Shown here: positions 1 through 7,558 of the stretch, piece by piece
How the letters are laid out: each line of letters opens with the position of its first letter
Position numbering within the stretch: position 1 is the stretch's first letter
Source: an uncultured Cellvibrio sp.
GTDB taxonomy: Bacteria; Pseudomonadota; Gammaproteobacteria; Pseudomonadales; Cellvibrionaceae
DNA length: 9,656 nucleotides
NCBI GenBank assembly: GCA_946481095.1
Contig: CAMLML010000115.1
Location: forward strand, 1-9,656
Reading direction: 5' to 3'
Program-made: the position numbers and the translations under genes
The notes under the pieces: model-generated
What the model was told of the DNA's origin: nothing
The model's database searches: none
What the model saw: the letters and a program-made list of their open reading frames with translations, nothing else

Positions 1-1580
1 CTGCGGTGAGTTCGTCTTCCCGTTCAAGCTCTATCTCCAGTTCTTCACGCTCAAGTTCAATTTCCAGTTCAAGCCGTTCAAGCTCGATTTCAAGTTCAAG
101 CCGTTCGAGTTCGATTTCCAGCTCAAGCCGTTCAAGCTCAAGTGTTTCCAGCTTTATCAACTCTTCAAATTCGATTTCCAGTTCATCACGGTCAAGCTCA
201 CTTAGCTCCTCAATCAGCTCAAGCCGTTCCAGCTCAAGTGTTTCCAGTTCAATCAGCTCCTCAAGCCGATCAAGTTCACTCAGTTCTTCAAGCCGATCAA
301 GCTCATCTGCTTCCAGCACATCAACCAGCATTGTTCGTCTGGATAACCCATTCGTTGGCGCTCAATGGTATGTAGACCCCATCTGGTCTGCCAAAGCCCA
401 AGCTGAAACCGGTGGATCACGGGTTGCCGGTTATAACACTGCTGTGTGGATGGATCGTATCGGCGCCATAGCACCGCCTGATGGCAGCTTCGGTCTACGC
501 GATCATCTGGATGCCGCATTGGATCAAAACGCCAATGTGATTCAAGTTGTGGTTTATGACCTGCCGAACCGTGACTGTCACGCTCTCGCATCAAATGGTG
601 AATTGAAGCAAACAGCGGAAGATACCGCCCGTTATCGCACTGAGTATATTGATGTGATTGCCTCAATTTTCTCTGATCCGAAATATCAGGAGTTGCGCAT
701 TATTGCCATCATTGAACCTGACTCGTTGCCAAATCTGGTTACCAACCTGGATGATCCGGATTGTGCCGCAGCAAACCAAGGCCCATATGGTTATGTACCT
801 AATACGCAATATACCCTCAGCAAGTTTTATCCAATTAAAAACGTATACAGCTATGTTGATATTGGACACTCAGGCTGGTTAGGCTGGGATGACAACTTCG
901 CTGAAGGCCTCACCCTGATTGGTAACGCAATTAAAGGCGCAACTGGCGGCGTAAACAGTATTGCCGGCTTTGTATCCAACACTGCTGGATATACCCCACT
1001 TTACGAACCATTCCTGGATTCCGTGACCCAATTCGGAAGCACCCCGACTCGTCAGGCGTCCTTCTATGAGTGGAACCCTTACTTCAGTGAAGTAGGCTTC
1101 GTTCAGGCATGGCGTACACGCATGATAGCGGCTGGCTTCCCATCTACTATCGGTATGTTGGTTGATACCTCTCGTAATGGCTGGGGTGGACCAAACCGTC
1201 CAACAGCAGTATCTACCAGCACAGTGCTGGATACTTTCGTGAACGAATCACGTATTGATCGTCGTACTCACCGTGGAAACTGGTGTAACCAGAAAGGTGG
1301 TATTGGTGCTCGACCAACAGTGGCTCCAGTTGCCGGTATCGATGCTTATGTATGGGTTAAACCACCAGGAGAGTCAGATGGTGCTGCGTCGCTGGAGTTG
1401 TCTTACGACCCACAAGATCCAGCCAAAGGCTTTGACCGTATGTGTGACCCTACCTACAACTACAATCCGGGCAGTGGCTCGAACGTAGATACCGGTGCAT
1501 TACCGAACGCTCCGGTTGCCGGTCGCTGGTTCAAAGAAGCCTTCCAGCTTCTGATGAATAACGCTTATCCACCCCTGTAA
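1..1580 (+). CDS. GH6 exocellulase (cellobiohydrolase), 5'-truncated by window edge
   Basis: The frame is open to the left edge (first full codon at base 3), so the true start, signal peptide and any N-terminal CBM lie outside. The GTG at base 6 is inside the linker and is unlikely to be the start. Counting that GTG as residue 1, residues 1-108 are a Ser-rich linker and 109-524 a GH6 catalytic domain. Family signatures are clear: VVYDLPNRDC with D190 (second active-site Asp), AIIEPDSLPN with D239 (catalytic acid), and WVKPPGESDG with D458 (third conserved Asp). Cys191/253 and Cys427/480 fit the two usual disulfides. The segments VNESRIDRR, GNWCNQKGG and KGFDRMCDPTYN match the long tunnel-forming loops of Thermobifida Cel6B / Cellulomonas CbhA-type enzymes. 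This implies processive release of cellobiose from non-reducing ends, outside the cell. A paralogue lies at 7559-9535, and a hairpin terminator follows at 1621-1650. Confidence 0.95.
   Translation, partial: AVSSSSRSSSISSSSRSSSISSSSRSSSISSSSRSSSISSSSRSSSSVSSFINSSNSISSSSRSSSLSSSISSSRSSSSVSSSISSSSRSSSLSSSSRSSSSASSTSTSIVRLDNPFVGAQWYVDPIWSAKAQAETGGSRVAGYNTAVWMDRIGAIAPPDGSFGLRDHLDAALDQNANVIQVVVYDLPNRDCHALASNGELKQTAEDTARYRTEYIDVIASIFSDPKYQELRIIAIIEPDSLPNLVTNLDDPDCAAANQGPYGYVPNTQYTLSKFYPIKNVYSYVDIGHSGWLGWDDNFAEGLTLIGNAIKGATGGVNSIAGFVSNTAGYTPLYEPFLDSVTQFGSTPTRQASFYEWNPYFSEVGFVQAWRTRMIAAGFPSTIGMLVDTSRNGWGGPNRPTAVSTSTVLDTFVNESRIDRRTHRGNWCNQKGGIGARPTVAPVAGIDAYVWVKPPGESDGAASLELSYDPQDPAKGFDRMCDPTYNYNPGSGSNVDTGALPNAPVAGRWFKEAFQLLMNNAYPPL
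3..329 (+). repeat. Ser/Arg-rich linker repeat of the first GH6 protein
   Basis: This stretch encodes at least 108 residues of almost pure serine with regularly placed Arg. Bases 9-116 are four consecutive 9-residue (27-nt) units SSSSRSSSI, and 117-143 is a fifth variant unit. After that the pattern loosens (Phe, Asn, Leu, Val interruptions) before further SSSSRSSSL units and the STSTS junction to the GH6 domain. At DNA level the units are imperfect because TCN and AGY serine codons are mixed. It is a flexible interdomain spacer of the kind seen in Cellvibrio and Saccharophagus glycoside hydrolases. What it joins to upstream is not visible. Confidence 0.9.
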
Positions 1581-1620
1581 TCAAGATGTTTTGGCTCAGG
1601 ACGAGCCTCAAATTATTAAC

Positions 1621-1650
1621 ACTGCCGATCATATGATCGGCAGTTTTTTT
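1621..1650 (+). terminator. Intrinsic terminator after the first GH6 gene
   Basis: Bases 1621-1644 are a perfect 24-base palindrome (arm ACTGCCGATCAT and its complement) followed by a run of seven T. As RNA it would fold as a stem of about 10 bp with a 4-nt loop followed by U residues. It begins 40 bases after the GH6 stop codon and lies upstream of the GH9 gene, so the two genes are probably transcribed separately. Confidence 0.85.
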
Positions 1651-1718
1651 AGTAGGGATCGCTTTATAGCATTAATACGTTTTATTGATCTTTTCCATTT
1701 ACAGAGCGAGATATTGCG

Positions 1719-4061
1719 ATGAAACAAACATCCCTTTTCAAACTGATTGGCACTGGCATATTGGCCATATCTGCATTGAATGTTTATGCACAAACCGGCA
1801 ACCCAAGAGTGAACCAACTGGGCTATTTGCCTAATGGTGTAAAAGCGGCCACTTATAGAACAACCAGCAGCAGTGCACTCACATGGCAACTCAAACAAAA
1901 TGGAACTGTTATTGCGACAGGCCAAACCCAACCTTCAGGTTTTGATGCGGCCAGCGGCGATTCACTTCATCAGATCGATCTTTCCAGCATCACAGCAACC
2001 GGAACAGGTTTTAGCCTGGCCGTTGGCAGTGATACCAGTTATAACTTTGCGATTTCATCGACAGTTTTCAAACCAGCTCTTTACGATTCATTGAAATATT
2101 TCTACCACAACCGCAGTGGTATCACGATTGAGACCCAATACACAGGCGGCGGCAATGGTTCCTTTGCCAGTAACAGCAAATGGTCACGTCCTGCCGGTCA
2201 CCTGAATAGTGGTGCCAACAAAGGAGATATCAACGTGCCTTGCTGGAGCGGTACCTGTAACTACTCACTGAACGTTACCAAAGGCTGGTACGACGCAGGC
2301 GACCATGGGAAATATGTGGTAAATGGAGGCATCTCTGTCTGGACATTGCTCAATATGTACGAGCGTGCACAGAATTTCAGCAACACCAGCAATATTGATG
2401 ACGGAAAATTAAATATCCCGGAAAGCACCAATGGAATTCCGGATATTCTGGATGAAGCCCGTTGGCAAATGGAGTTTTTGTTAGCCATGCAGGTACCTGC
2501 AGGCCAAGCCAAAGCAGGAATGGTTCATCACAAAATGCATGATGTGGGTTGGACAGGCTTCCCTCTGGCACCGCACGAAGACCCTCAACAACGCGCACTG
2601 GTACCGCCATCTACAGCAGCAACATTAAATCTGGCAGCAGTCGCAGCCCAATCAGCCCGTATATGGAAAGATCTGGATTCAGGTTTCGCCAATACCTGCC
2701 TGAATGCCGCCAAACGCGCCTGGGACGCCGCTCAGTCCAACCCAAATGACATCTACTCAGGTAACTACGACAATGGTGGCGGGGGTTATGGCGACAAAAC
2801 CGTTTCTGATGAGTTCTACTGGGCAGCTGTTGAGCTTTACCTGACAACAGGTGATTCAAAATACCTCTCTACCATTAACAACTATTCTGTTACCAACGTA
2901 GATTTTGGCTGGGCGGATACAGCTCTGGCAGGTTTGATATCACTTGCTGTAGTTCCAACTTCCCAAACAGCTGGTTTGCGCACTCCTGCACAACAAAAAA
3001 TCACCAGTATCGCCAATGGACATCTGACGACACAAAACGCATCGGGTTATCCGGCCCCCGCATCAACCCTGGATTATTACTGGGGATCAAATGGAGCCGT
3101 CACCAACAAGTTGATTCTGATGGGCCTCGCTTACGACTTCACCAAAAATGATGCGTTTGCCAGAGGTGTTGGCAAGGGTTTGAACTATTTGTTTGGGCAA
3201 AACGTCCTTTCAACATCCTTCGTAACCGGCTTGGGCAGCAAAGCCGTTACCCAACCACATCATCGCTTTTGGGCAAATGCCATTAATGGTAACTACCCCG
3301 CTCCACCACCAGGTGCACTTTCCGGTGGACCTAACGCAGGCTTGGAAGACAGTACTTCTGCATCACTCTTGGCGTCATGTAAATCCAGACCGGCAACTTG
3401 CTGGGCGGATAACATCAATGCTTATGCAGTGAATGAGATCACCATTAACTGGAACGCGCCTTTGGCCTGGAATCTGGCGTTCTACAATGACTATGCGGCT
3501 AACAACAACCTGCCGGGTTCTTCAAGCTCATCTTCCAGTCGGTCTTCATCGATTTCCAGTTCGAGCAGATCTTCATCCGTCTCAAGCTCAAGTCGGTCTT
3601 CATCGGTATCCAGCTCAAGCCGGTCATCCAGCAGATCGTCTTCTCTATCCAGCTCGAGCCGATCATCAAGCCTGTCCAGTTCGAGCAGGTCTTCCAGCTT
3701 GAGTTCATCCAGCCGATCTTCCAGCGTGAGCTCCAGCAGATCATCAAGTGCAGCATCCGGAGGTAAATGCCAGTATGTGATTACCAATCAATGGAACACC
3801 GGTTTCACCGCAGCAATACGCATCACCAACCCAGGCAGTTCCAGTATAAATGGCTGGAGTGTGAGCTGGACTTACAGTGATGGCAGCAGGGTGACTGGAC
3901 TGTGGAATGCTGTTTTCAGTGGCAGTAATCCCTATTCAGCCAGCAATATGAGCTGGAATGGAACCATCCAACCGGGTCAAACAGTTGAATTCGGATTCCA
4001 GGGCACCAAGAGCGGTAGCTCAACCCAGATCCCGACTGTTACAGGAAGTGTGTGTAATTAA
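1719..4061 (+). CDS. GH9 endoglucanase with Ig-like N-terminal domain and C-terminal CBM2
   Basis: This is a secreted cellulase of 780 residues that hydrolyses internal beta-1,4-glucan bonds. The ATG gives a standard Sec signal peptide (MKQTSLFK, hydrophobic core, NVYA|Q, cleavage after A24). A weak purine-rich site (AGCGAG) lies 8 bases upstream. Residues about 28-115 ([11 protein letters not shown] start) are the CelD_N Ig-like domain. Residues about 117-590 are the GH9 domain. [11 protein letters not shown] carries D192 and D195 (D195 the likely base), PHHR is at 513-516, and [11 protein letters not shown] carries the acid E573. A Ser/Arg linker (601-680) leads to CBM2 (about 683-780), bounded by Cys684 and Cys779. 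W692, W729 and W746 sit where CBM2a proteins have the cellulose-binding tryptophans. The catalytic residues are intact, so it should be active. It complements the neighbouring GH6 exocellulases by making new chain ends. Whether it is processive cannot be read from the sequence. Confidence 0.96.
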   Translation: MKQTSLFKLIGTGILAISALNVYAQTGNPRVNQLGYLPNGVKAATYRTTSSSALTWQLKQNGTVIATGQTQPSGFDAASGDSLHQIDLSSITATGTGFSLAVGSDTSYNFAISSTVFKPALYDSLKYFYHNRSGITIETQYTGGGNGSFASNSKWSRPAGHLNSGANKGDINVPCWSGTCNYSLNVTKGWYDAGDHGKYVVNGGISVWTLLNMYERAQNFSNTSNIDDGKLNIPESTNGIPDILDEARWQMEFLLAMQVPAGQAKAGMVHHKMHDVGWTGFPLAPHEDPQQRALVPPSTAATLNLAAVAAQSARIWKDLDSGFANTCLNAAKRAWDAAQSNPNDIYSGNYDNGGGGYGDKTVSDEFYWAAVELYLTTGDSKYLSTINNYSVTNVDFGWADTALAGLISLAVVPTSQTAGLRTPAQQKITSIANGHLTTQNASGYPAPASTLDYYWGSNGAVTNKLILMGLAYDFTKNDAFARGVGKGLNYLFGQNVLSTSFVTGLGSKAVTQPHHRFWANAINGNYPAPPPGALSGGPNAGLEDSTSASLLASCKSRPATCWADNINAYAVNEITINWNAPLAWNLAFYNDYAANNNLPGSSSSSSSRSSSISSSSRSSSVSSSSRSSSVSSSSRSSSRSSSLSSSSRSSSLSSSSRSSSLSSSSRSSSVSSSRSSSAASGGKCQYVITNQWNTGFTAAIRITNPGSSSINGWSVSWTYSDGSRVTGLWNAVFSGSNPYSASNMSWNGTIQPGQTVEFGFQGTKSGSSTQIPTVTGSVCN
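3519..3758 (+). repeat. Ser/Arg linker between GH9 and CBM2
   Basis: About 80 residues are built mainly from 9-residue units SSSSRSSS followed by I, V or L. About seven such units can be counted, one extended by an extra RSSSL, ending in SAASGG before the CBM2. The style matches the linker of the first GH6 gene and differs from the more irregular N-terminal arms of the two lipoproteins downstream. Serine codons of both TCN and AGY type are mixed, so the DNA repeat is degenerate. Confidence 0.9.
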
Positions 4062-4067
4062 GTTTGA

Positions 4068-4105
4068 AAATAAATCGCACAGTGACAAGGCTGTGCGATT
4101 TATTT
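4068..4105 (+). terminator. Intrinsic terminator after the GH9 gene
   Basis: This is a perfect 15-bp stem. The left arm is AAATAAATCGCACAG at 4068-4082, the loop is 4083-4090, and the right arm is 4091-4105, ending in TTTATTT. It starts 7 bases after the GH9 stop codon. The U-rich end is part of the stem and no long T run follows, so termination strength is less certain than the fold. Confidence 0.75.
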
Positions 4106-4114
4106 ATCCAAACC

Positions 4115-4140
4115 TTCTATTTAAAACATTCTATTTACAG
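4115..4140 (+). promoter_or_regulatory. Tandem TTCTATTTA motif upstream of the HopJ-family gene
   Basis: TTCTATTTA occurs twice, at 4115-4123 and 4129-4137, 14 bases apart. It lies between the GH9 terminator and the HopJ-family start, where a promoter is expected. Similar CTATTTACA-like strings occur upstream of the GH9 (CCATTTACAG, 1695-1704), GH5 (CTATTTGACG, 4690-4699) and second GH6 (CTATTTACA, 7522-7530) starts. A regulatory role is a guess, because AT-rich leaders produce such matches by chance. Confidence 0.2.
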
Positions 4141-4184
4141 GCAAGACTCACATCAGGTAAAAAGCGTTTCTTTTTTTACCACCT

Positions 4185-4188
4185 GGAG
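4185..4188 (+). promoter_or_regulatory. Shine-Dalgarno GGAG deciding the HopJ-family start
   Basis: GGAG sits directly before two in-frame ATG codons (4189 and 4192) and an in-frame TTG (4195). Spacing is 0, 3 and 6 bases respectively. The first ATG is too close to use this site. ATG 4192 is the nearest plausible start, and TTG 4195 has the best spacing but is a rare start codon. Confidence 0.45.
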
Positions 4189-4191
4189 ATG

Positions 4192-4524
4192 ATGTTGATT
4201 AATCCATTAAATACAGATCCCGCACAAATTGCGTTTTCACAAGTGATTGAATACATAGAAAACCAGTATTTGTTTACGCCTACCGCATTCAAAAATGGCG
4301 AGATTTACAATTCCGCAAACCAGAATAATGGTTCATGTAAAATTTTCTTTTTTGCACAGATGCATAAACTTTCTGAACAGCAAACATTGCAATTGTTTGG
4401 TGATTATTATCGAAAAGATGTGTTGCAAAATCCTGATGCAACCGATCATCAGAATATCCGCAACTTTATGAAGTTTGGCTGGCAAGGTATCCAGTTTGAA
4501 GGAACTGCTTTACATCCCAAATAG
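4192..4524 (+). CDS. HopJ type III effector-family protein (PF08888-type), small conserved protein
   Basis: The product is a soluble protein of about 110 residues with no signal peptide, so probably cytoplasmic. The sequence matches my recollection of the HopJ family along its length: FTPTAFKNG (28-36), NNGSCKIFFFAQ (45-56), FGDYYRKDVL (69-78) and TDHQNIRNFMKFGW (84-97). The family is named after a Pseudomonas syringae effector but is widespread in bacteria without a matching secretion system. Nothing here suggests type III secretion, and its biochemical role is unknown to me. The frame stays open back into the GH9 gene (ATG 3958), but that extension is GH9 coding sequence in another frame plus the terminator. 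The ATG at 4192 gives the family's usual length. The position between terminated cellulase genes suggests its own promoter. No clear terminator follows. Confidence 0.85.
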   Translation: MLINPLNTDPAQIAFSQVIEYIENQYLFTPTAFKNGEIYNSANQNNGSCKIFFFAQMHKLSEQQTLQLFGDYYRKDVLQNPDATDHQNIRNFMKFGWQGIQFEGTALHPK

Positions 4525-4737
4525 ATCTTCTAAAAAACGAACCTGTTGAGTGCATTACCCACCAAACGGGTTACCTTCCGGTGCAATTAATATGAAGTCA
4601 GGCATTTGACTATCACCTGCTAGATCTCCTATAGCCAAGCCCTATGATGACCATTTCACCAATGAGAAATACGCCTCATCGAAAATCGTCTATTTGACGT
4701 AAAATTCCATATCATTATTAACAAAAGAGATTTAATT
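4525..4737 (+). other. Intergenic region upstream of the GH5 gene
   Basis: This 213-base gap holds the leader of the GH5 gene. AAGAGA at 4725-4730, 7 bases before the ATG, is the likely ribosome-binding site. TTGACG at 4694-4699 followed by TATTAA at 4716-4721 resembles a sigma-70 promoter. It would start transcription inside the ribosome-binding site, so I do not call it. No strong hairpin with a T run is seen after the HopJ-family gene. The minus strand contains a short coding-like stretch at 4555-4641 (see findings). Confidence 0.5.
4555..4641 (-). pseudogene. Possible relic of a minus-strand coding sequence (28 codons plus stop)
   Basis: Read on the minus strand, this stretch encodes a 28-residue tail containing LAGDSQMPDFILIAPEG and ending NPFGG, then TAA. 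Its composition looks more like real protein than typical spacer. An in-frame TAG at 4642-4644 closes the frame upstream. Beyond it the same frame continues with IFDEAYFSLVKWSS until another TAG. There is no start codon with a ribosome-binding site. It may be the decayed 3' end of a lost gene, or chance. I do not recognise the family. Confidence 0.2.
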
Positions 4738-7449
4738 ATGATTGGATATAAGATGGCGACCTGCTTTATGCTTTCCCTGGCATTGGCCGCTTGTGGTGGA
4801 GGTGGAGGGGACGCCGGCGGAAACAAGAGTTCATCAAGGTCGGAGTTGAAGAGTTCAAGCCCAGGCAGTTCGAGCCAAATAGCAAACAACGAAACATCAT
4901 CTTCATTGGCGACCGTTTCAAGCTCAGCTTCCAGCCAGAATCTCGTTGTCAGTTCTTCTTCAATCAGCAGCCAGATGAGTTCTTCAAGCAAAAGCTCGCA
5001 GTCTTCTGTTGCTATTGTGGTCACTTCAAGTTCACTGAATAACCCAATCAGTTCATCGCTGTCATCAAGCCAATCAACATCAAAGTCCAGTTCATCTACA
5101 AGCTCTACAAGCAGTAAATCATCAAGTACACAATCAAGCTCGAAATCATCTTCAAGTTCATCGAATTCAAGCTCCACATCCAGTATTTCCAGCTCCAAAT
5201 CAAGCTCATCACAATCATCATCCAGTTTGATTTCAAGCTCCAAATCCAGTTCATCGAGTTCATCAACTTCAAGTTCACGATCCAGCTCTGTGTCATCCAG
5301 CTCCCGATCAAGCTCATCAGTGAGTTCAACAACCAACAGTGCTACTGCAGCATCTTTTGGTTCGGAACCGCCTATTACTCCTGAAGGTGATCAGGCAGTA
5401 TCTGGCAATGTAGTTTATGAGCCAGTAAAACCGGGGGAGACAGTATTCGATACTGACTACCCTTATCTGGTGTCCGCAGACGGCTCAAATTATTTGCTGC
5501 CCTACCCTCACATTTTCGATTACGGAACGCCCAATTCCATCATTCTGGATAACTTTGCTGACAACGATCACCAAAATAATTTAGGCGCAGCCTTGGCGAC
5601 TTATCGCGGCGAAAATTACACCGAAGGTGGTGGTTACTGGTACACATTTGCTGATAAAAACGGCACCAGTTTGAAAAATGCCAACAATCTTTCCATTAAT
5701 GCTTACAACATTGGCAAAGCGATTTCCGGTAACGAACTCCATTTGAAACTGAATGTTGTGAAAGACGGTTATGCTGGTGTTGGAACCAATCTTTTATTCG
5801 AGGCAGCCGGTGTTGACCTGCGTGATCTGGATTATGTAGAAGTTACTGCCTATGGCTCAGGTACCATAGGTGTCATGTTTGAAACCACTGATATCGATAA
5901 GCCTGCAGAATGGGGAAATTACGCAACCAAAACACCAATAACGTTGAGTAATACATCAACAAAATTCAAATATTTGGTATCGGATTTTGAAGGCGAACAA
6001 GATTCAGGCTTGAAAGGAATGCCCTTGCAACCACACTTGAATGTTGCTTCCAAGTTTTTCTTCCAGGCAAAAAATGGTGCGACTGTTGATATTCACATCG
6101 AAAAAATTGAATTCTTTTTCAATAAATCCACCACACCATTACGATTAGCTGCATTCAAATGGAAAACCGGCGAGCTTGAACCCAATCCGGGATTTGTTTT
6201 TGATTTTTCACAAGTGGGCGTACCGCCAGCACTCAACCCCAACGATCCTTATATCAATTGGTCAACTGCAACTATTGCACCTGTAAAAACTCAAACAGCA
6301 GCTGTGGTGAAAACCAGTCAACAATTAGCGAATACTGGCAAACCCAATTGGTTACGCGTTGAAGGTACAAAACTTTATGACAGTCACAATCATTTGGTGA
6401 GAATGACAGGTGTCAACTGGTTTGGATTTGAAACCAAAAATTTAATTCCATTCGGTTTAAATGCACGGAGCTACAAAGACATGTTGGCTCAAATAAAAAC
6501 TGTCGGATTTAATACTGTTCGAATTCCTTATTCAGACTATGTGTTGGATGAATCAAGAGCAGGCACACTCTTGCTGAAAGATTTGGATATCAATTTGACA
6601 TTGAATGGCATGACTGGAACGCAAACGCCACTGGACTTACTAGATGCAATCATTGTCGAATCAGGAAAATTGGGATTAAAAGTGATTCTGGATTCCCATT
6701 CACGTAAACCGGATTCCTATTTGATAGAAGGCATTTGGAATTTGGATTATCCCGAATCCAAATGGATAGATAACTGGAAATTTATTGCCGCACGTTATGC
6801 CAACAATGACACTGTAGTTGCGCTGGATCTTAAAAACGAACCGCATTTTGAAGCAGCCTGGGCTGGCCCAACCAGTTCTCTTAACTGGAACGAAGCAGCA
6901 ATTCGTTGTGCCAATGCCATTCAAACGGTAAATACCAATGCATTGATTATTGTTGAAGGTGTTGAAAGTTTGAATGCGACATCAACTGCACTGAATAAAT
7001 ACTGGTGGGGCGGTAATTTACAAGGCGTTATCAACAACCCTATCAATATTACATTCCAAAATAAACTGGTTTATTCACCGCACGAATACGGGCCGGAAGT
7101 GTATTTGCAACCCTGGTTCAGGGATTATCGATTCCCGCAAAATTTACCGTTTATTTGGGAAGATCGTTTTGGATTTATTTACAGCAAAAATATTGGCCAT
7201 ACACTGGTGGGTGAATTCGGTGTGAGAGATGAGATACCCAATAGTGCTGCAGTTAAATGGTTTGATGAGTTCCTGAAATATATGGATCAAAGAAGCGAGG
7301 GATATTCATGGACGTATTGGGCATGGAATCCCAACTCGGGTGATACCGGCGGTATTCTGACGGATGACTGGAATACAGTTCACGATTGGAAAGTAAATAA
7401 ACTCAAACCTTACATGGCACCACTGATTGGTAACCAAAACGGATTGTAA
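4738..7449 (+). CDS. Lipoprotein GH5 (subfamily 1-like) endoglucanase with Ser-rich arm and CBM-like module
   Basis: This 903-residue cellulase carries a lipobox LALAAC (Cys19) followed by Gly residues and no Asp at +2, which fits outer-membrane anchoring. Residues 31-201 are a Ser-rich arm. Residues about 265-466 (ILDNFADND start, GGGYWYTFADKNG, ending DIHIEKIEFFF) resemble beta-sandwich carbohydrate-binding modules, CBM11/CIA30-like. Residues about 537-895 are the GH5 domain. GVNWFGFET, NTVRIPYSD (R595), H654, LKNEPH (acid/base E701), SPHEY (H782, Y784), GEFG (nucleophile E826) and WTYWAWNPNSGDTGG (W858, W861) are all present. These closely resemble Acidothermus E1-type GH5_1 endoglucanases. 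The likely role is cleavage of internal beta-1,4-glucan bonds close to the cell surface. The start is supported by AAGAGA 7 bases upstream and by the lipobox position. A hairpin terminator follows at once. The base composition of the GH5 domain looks more AT-rich than in the GH9 and GH6 genes, which is an impression, not a measurement. Confidence 0.94.
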   Translation: MIGYKMATCFMLSLALAACGGGGGDAGGNKSSSRSELKSSSPGSSSQIANNETSSSLATVSSSASSQNLVVSSSSISSQMSSSSKSSQSSVAIVVTSSSLNNPISSSLSSSQSTSKSSSSTSSTSSKSSSTQSSSKSSSSSSNSSSTSSISSSKSSSSQSSSSLISSSKSSSSSSSTSSSRSSSVSSSSRSSSSVSSTTNSATAASFGSEPPITPEGDQAVSGNVVYEPVKPGETVFDTDYPYLVSADGSNYLLPYPHIFDYGTPNSIILDNFADNDHQNNLGAALATYRGENYTEGGGYWYTFADKNGTSLKNANNLSINAYNIGKAISGNELHLKLNVVKDGYAGVGTNLLFEAAGVDLRDLDYVEVTAYGSGTIGVMFETTDIDKPAEWGNYATKTPITLSNTSTKFKYLVSDFEGEQDSGLKGMPLQPHLNVASKFFFQAKNGATVDIHIEKIEFFFNKSTTPLRLAAFKWKTGELEPNPGFVFDFSQVGVPPALNPNDPYINWSTATIAPVKTQTAAVVKTSQQLANTGKPNWLRVEGTKLYDSHNHLVRMTGVNWFGFETKNLIPFGLNARSYKDMLAQIKTVGFNTVRIPYSDYVLDESRAGTLLLKDLDINLTLNGMTGTQTPLDLLDAIIVESGKLGLKVILDSHSRKPDSYLIEGIWNLDYPESKWIDNWKFIAARYANNDTVVALDLKNEPHFEAAWAGPTSSLNWNEAAIRCANAIQTVNTNALIIVEGVESLNATSTALNKYWWGGNLQGVINNPINITFQNKLVYSPHEYGPEVYLQPWFRDYRFPQNLPFIWEDRFGFIYSKNIGHTLVGEFGVRDEIPNSAAVKWFDEFLKYMDQRSEGYSWTYWAWNPNSGDTGGILTDDWNTVHDWKVNKLKPYMAPLIGNQNGL
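4828..5340 (+). repeat. Ser-rich arm of the GH5 lipoprotein
   Basis: About 170 residues separate the lipidated Cys from the CBM-like module. Serine dominates, with scattered Lys, Gln, Asn, Thr and Ala and runs such as SSSSKSSQ and SKSSSSSSN. Only the last part ([16 protein letters not shown]) shows the regular Arg-spaced pattern of the upstream linkers. The length and low complexity fit an extended flexible tether from the membrane. Confidence 0.88.
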
Positions 7450-7455
7450 TTTTGT

Positions 7456-7490
7456 AAAACAAAGAGCCGTCAAATCGGCTCTTTGTTTTT
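7456..7490 (+). terminator. Intrinsic terminator after the GH5 gene
   Basis: This is a perfect 14-bp stem. The left arm is AAAACAAAGAGCCG at 7456-7469, the loop is TCAAAT, and the right arm is 7476-7489, followed by one more T. The right arm ends in a T tract. It starts 6 bases after the GH5 stop codon. The A-rich left edge means it could also act in the reverse direction. Confidence 0.9.
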
Positions 7491-7549
7491 CTGTCACGGA
7501 AACAGTTTGAACAAATATTATCTATTTACAAATTTTCTTTTTAGCAGTT

Positions 7550-7553
7550 GAGG
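7550..7553 (+). promoter_or_regulatory. Ribosome-binding site of the second GH6 gene
   Basis: GAGG lies 5 bases before the ATG at 7559. It is the best-placed Shine-Dalgarno in the window and supports the start that also puts the lipobox at the right depth. Confidence 0.6.
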
Positions 7554-7558
7554 TTTAT

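Noticed and set aside
6..8. GTG at base 6 as the start of the first GH6 gene
   Set aside because: The frame is open to the window edge, there is no upstream signal to assess, and the codon lies within the Ser linker. A secreted enzyme needs an export signal, so the gene must start further left.
9..143. 27-base repeats resembling a CRISPR array
   Set aside because: The repeats are contiguous, degenerate, in frame, and encode SSSSRSSSI units. There are no spacers.
280..1488. Other-frame open frames inside the first GH6 gene (for example 142-375, 280-666 minus, 1255-1488)
   Set aside because: They overlap a clearly coding frame with intact catalytic motifs and show no recognisable protein features.
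3958..4191. N-terminal extension of the HopJ-family frame into the GH9 gene
   Set aside because: It runs through CBM2 coding sequence in another frame and through the terminator hairpin. The family-like protein begins near 4192, where a GGAG site lies.
4694..4721. TTGACG...TATTAA promoter candidate before the GH5 gene
   Set aside because: Transcription would start within or next to the ribosome-binding site at 4725-4730, leaving no usable leader. The -10 match is poor.
4656..5336. Long minus-strand open frame rich in Glu, Leu and Asp; similar ones at 3491-3787, 7744-7953 and 7975-8319
   Set aside because: They are antisense images of the Ser-rich linkers. The complement of mixed TCN/AGY codons reads as Glu/Leu/Asp repeats with few stops. 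There are no plausible starts or domains.
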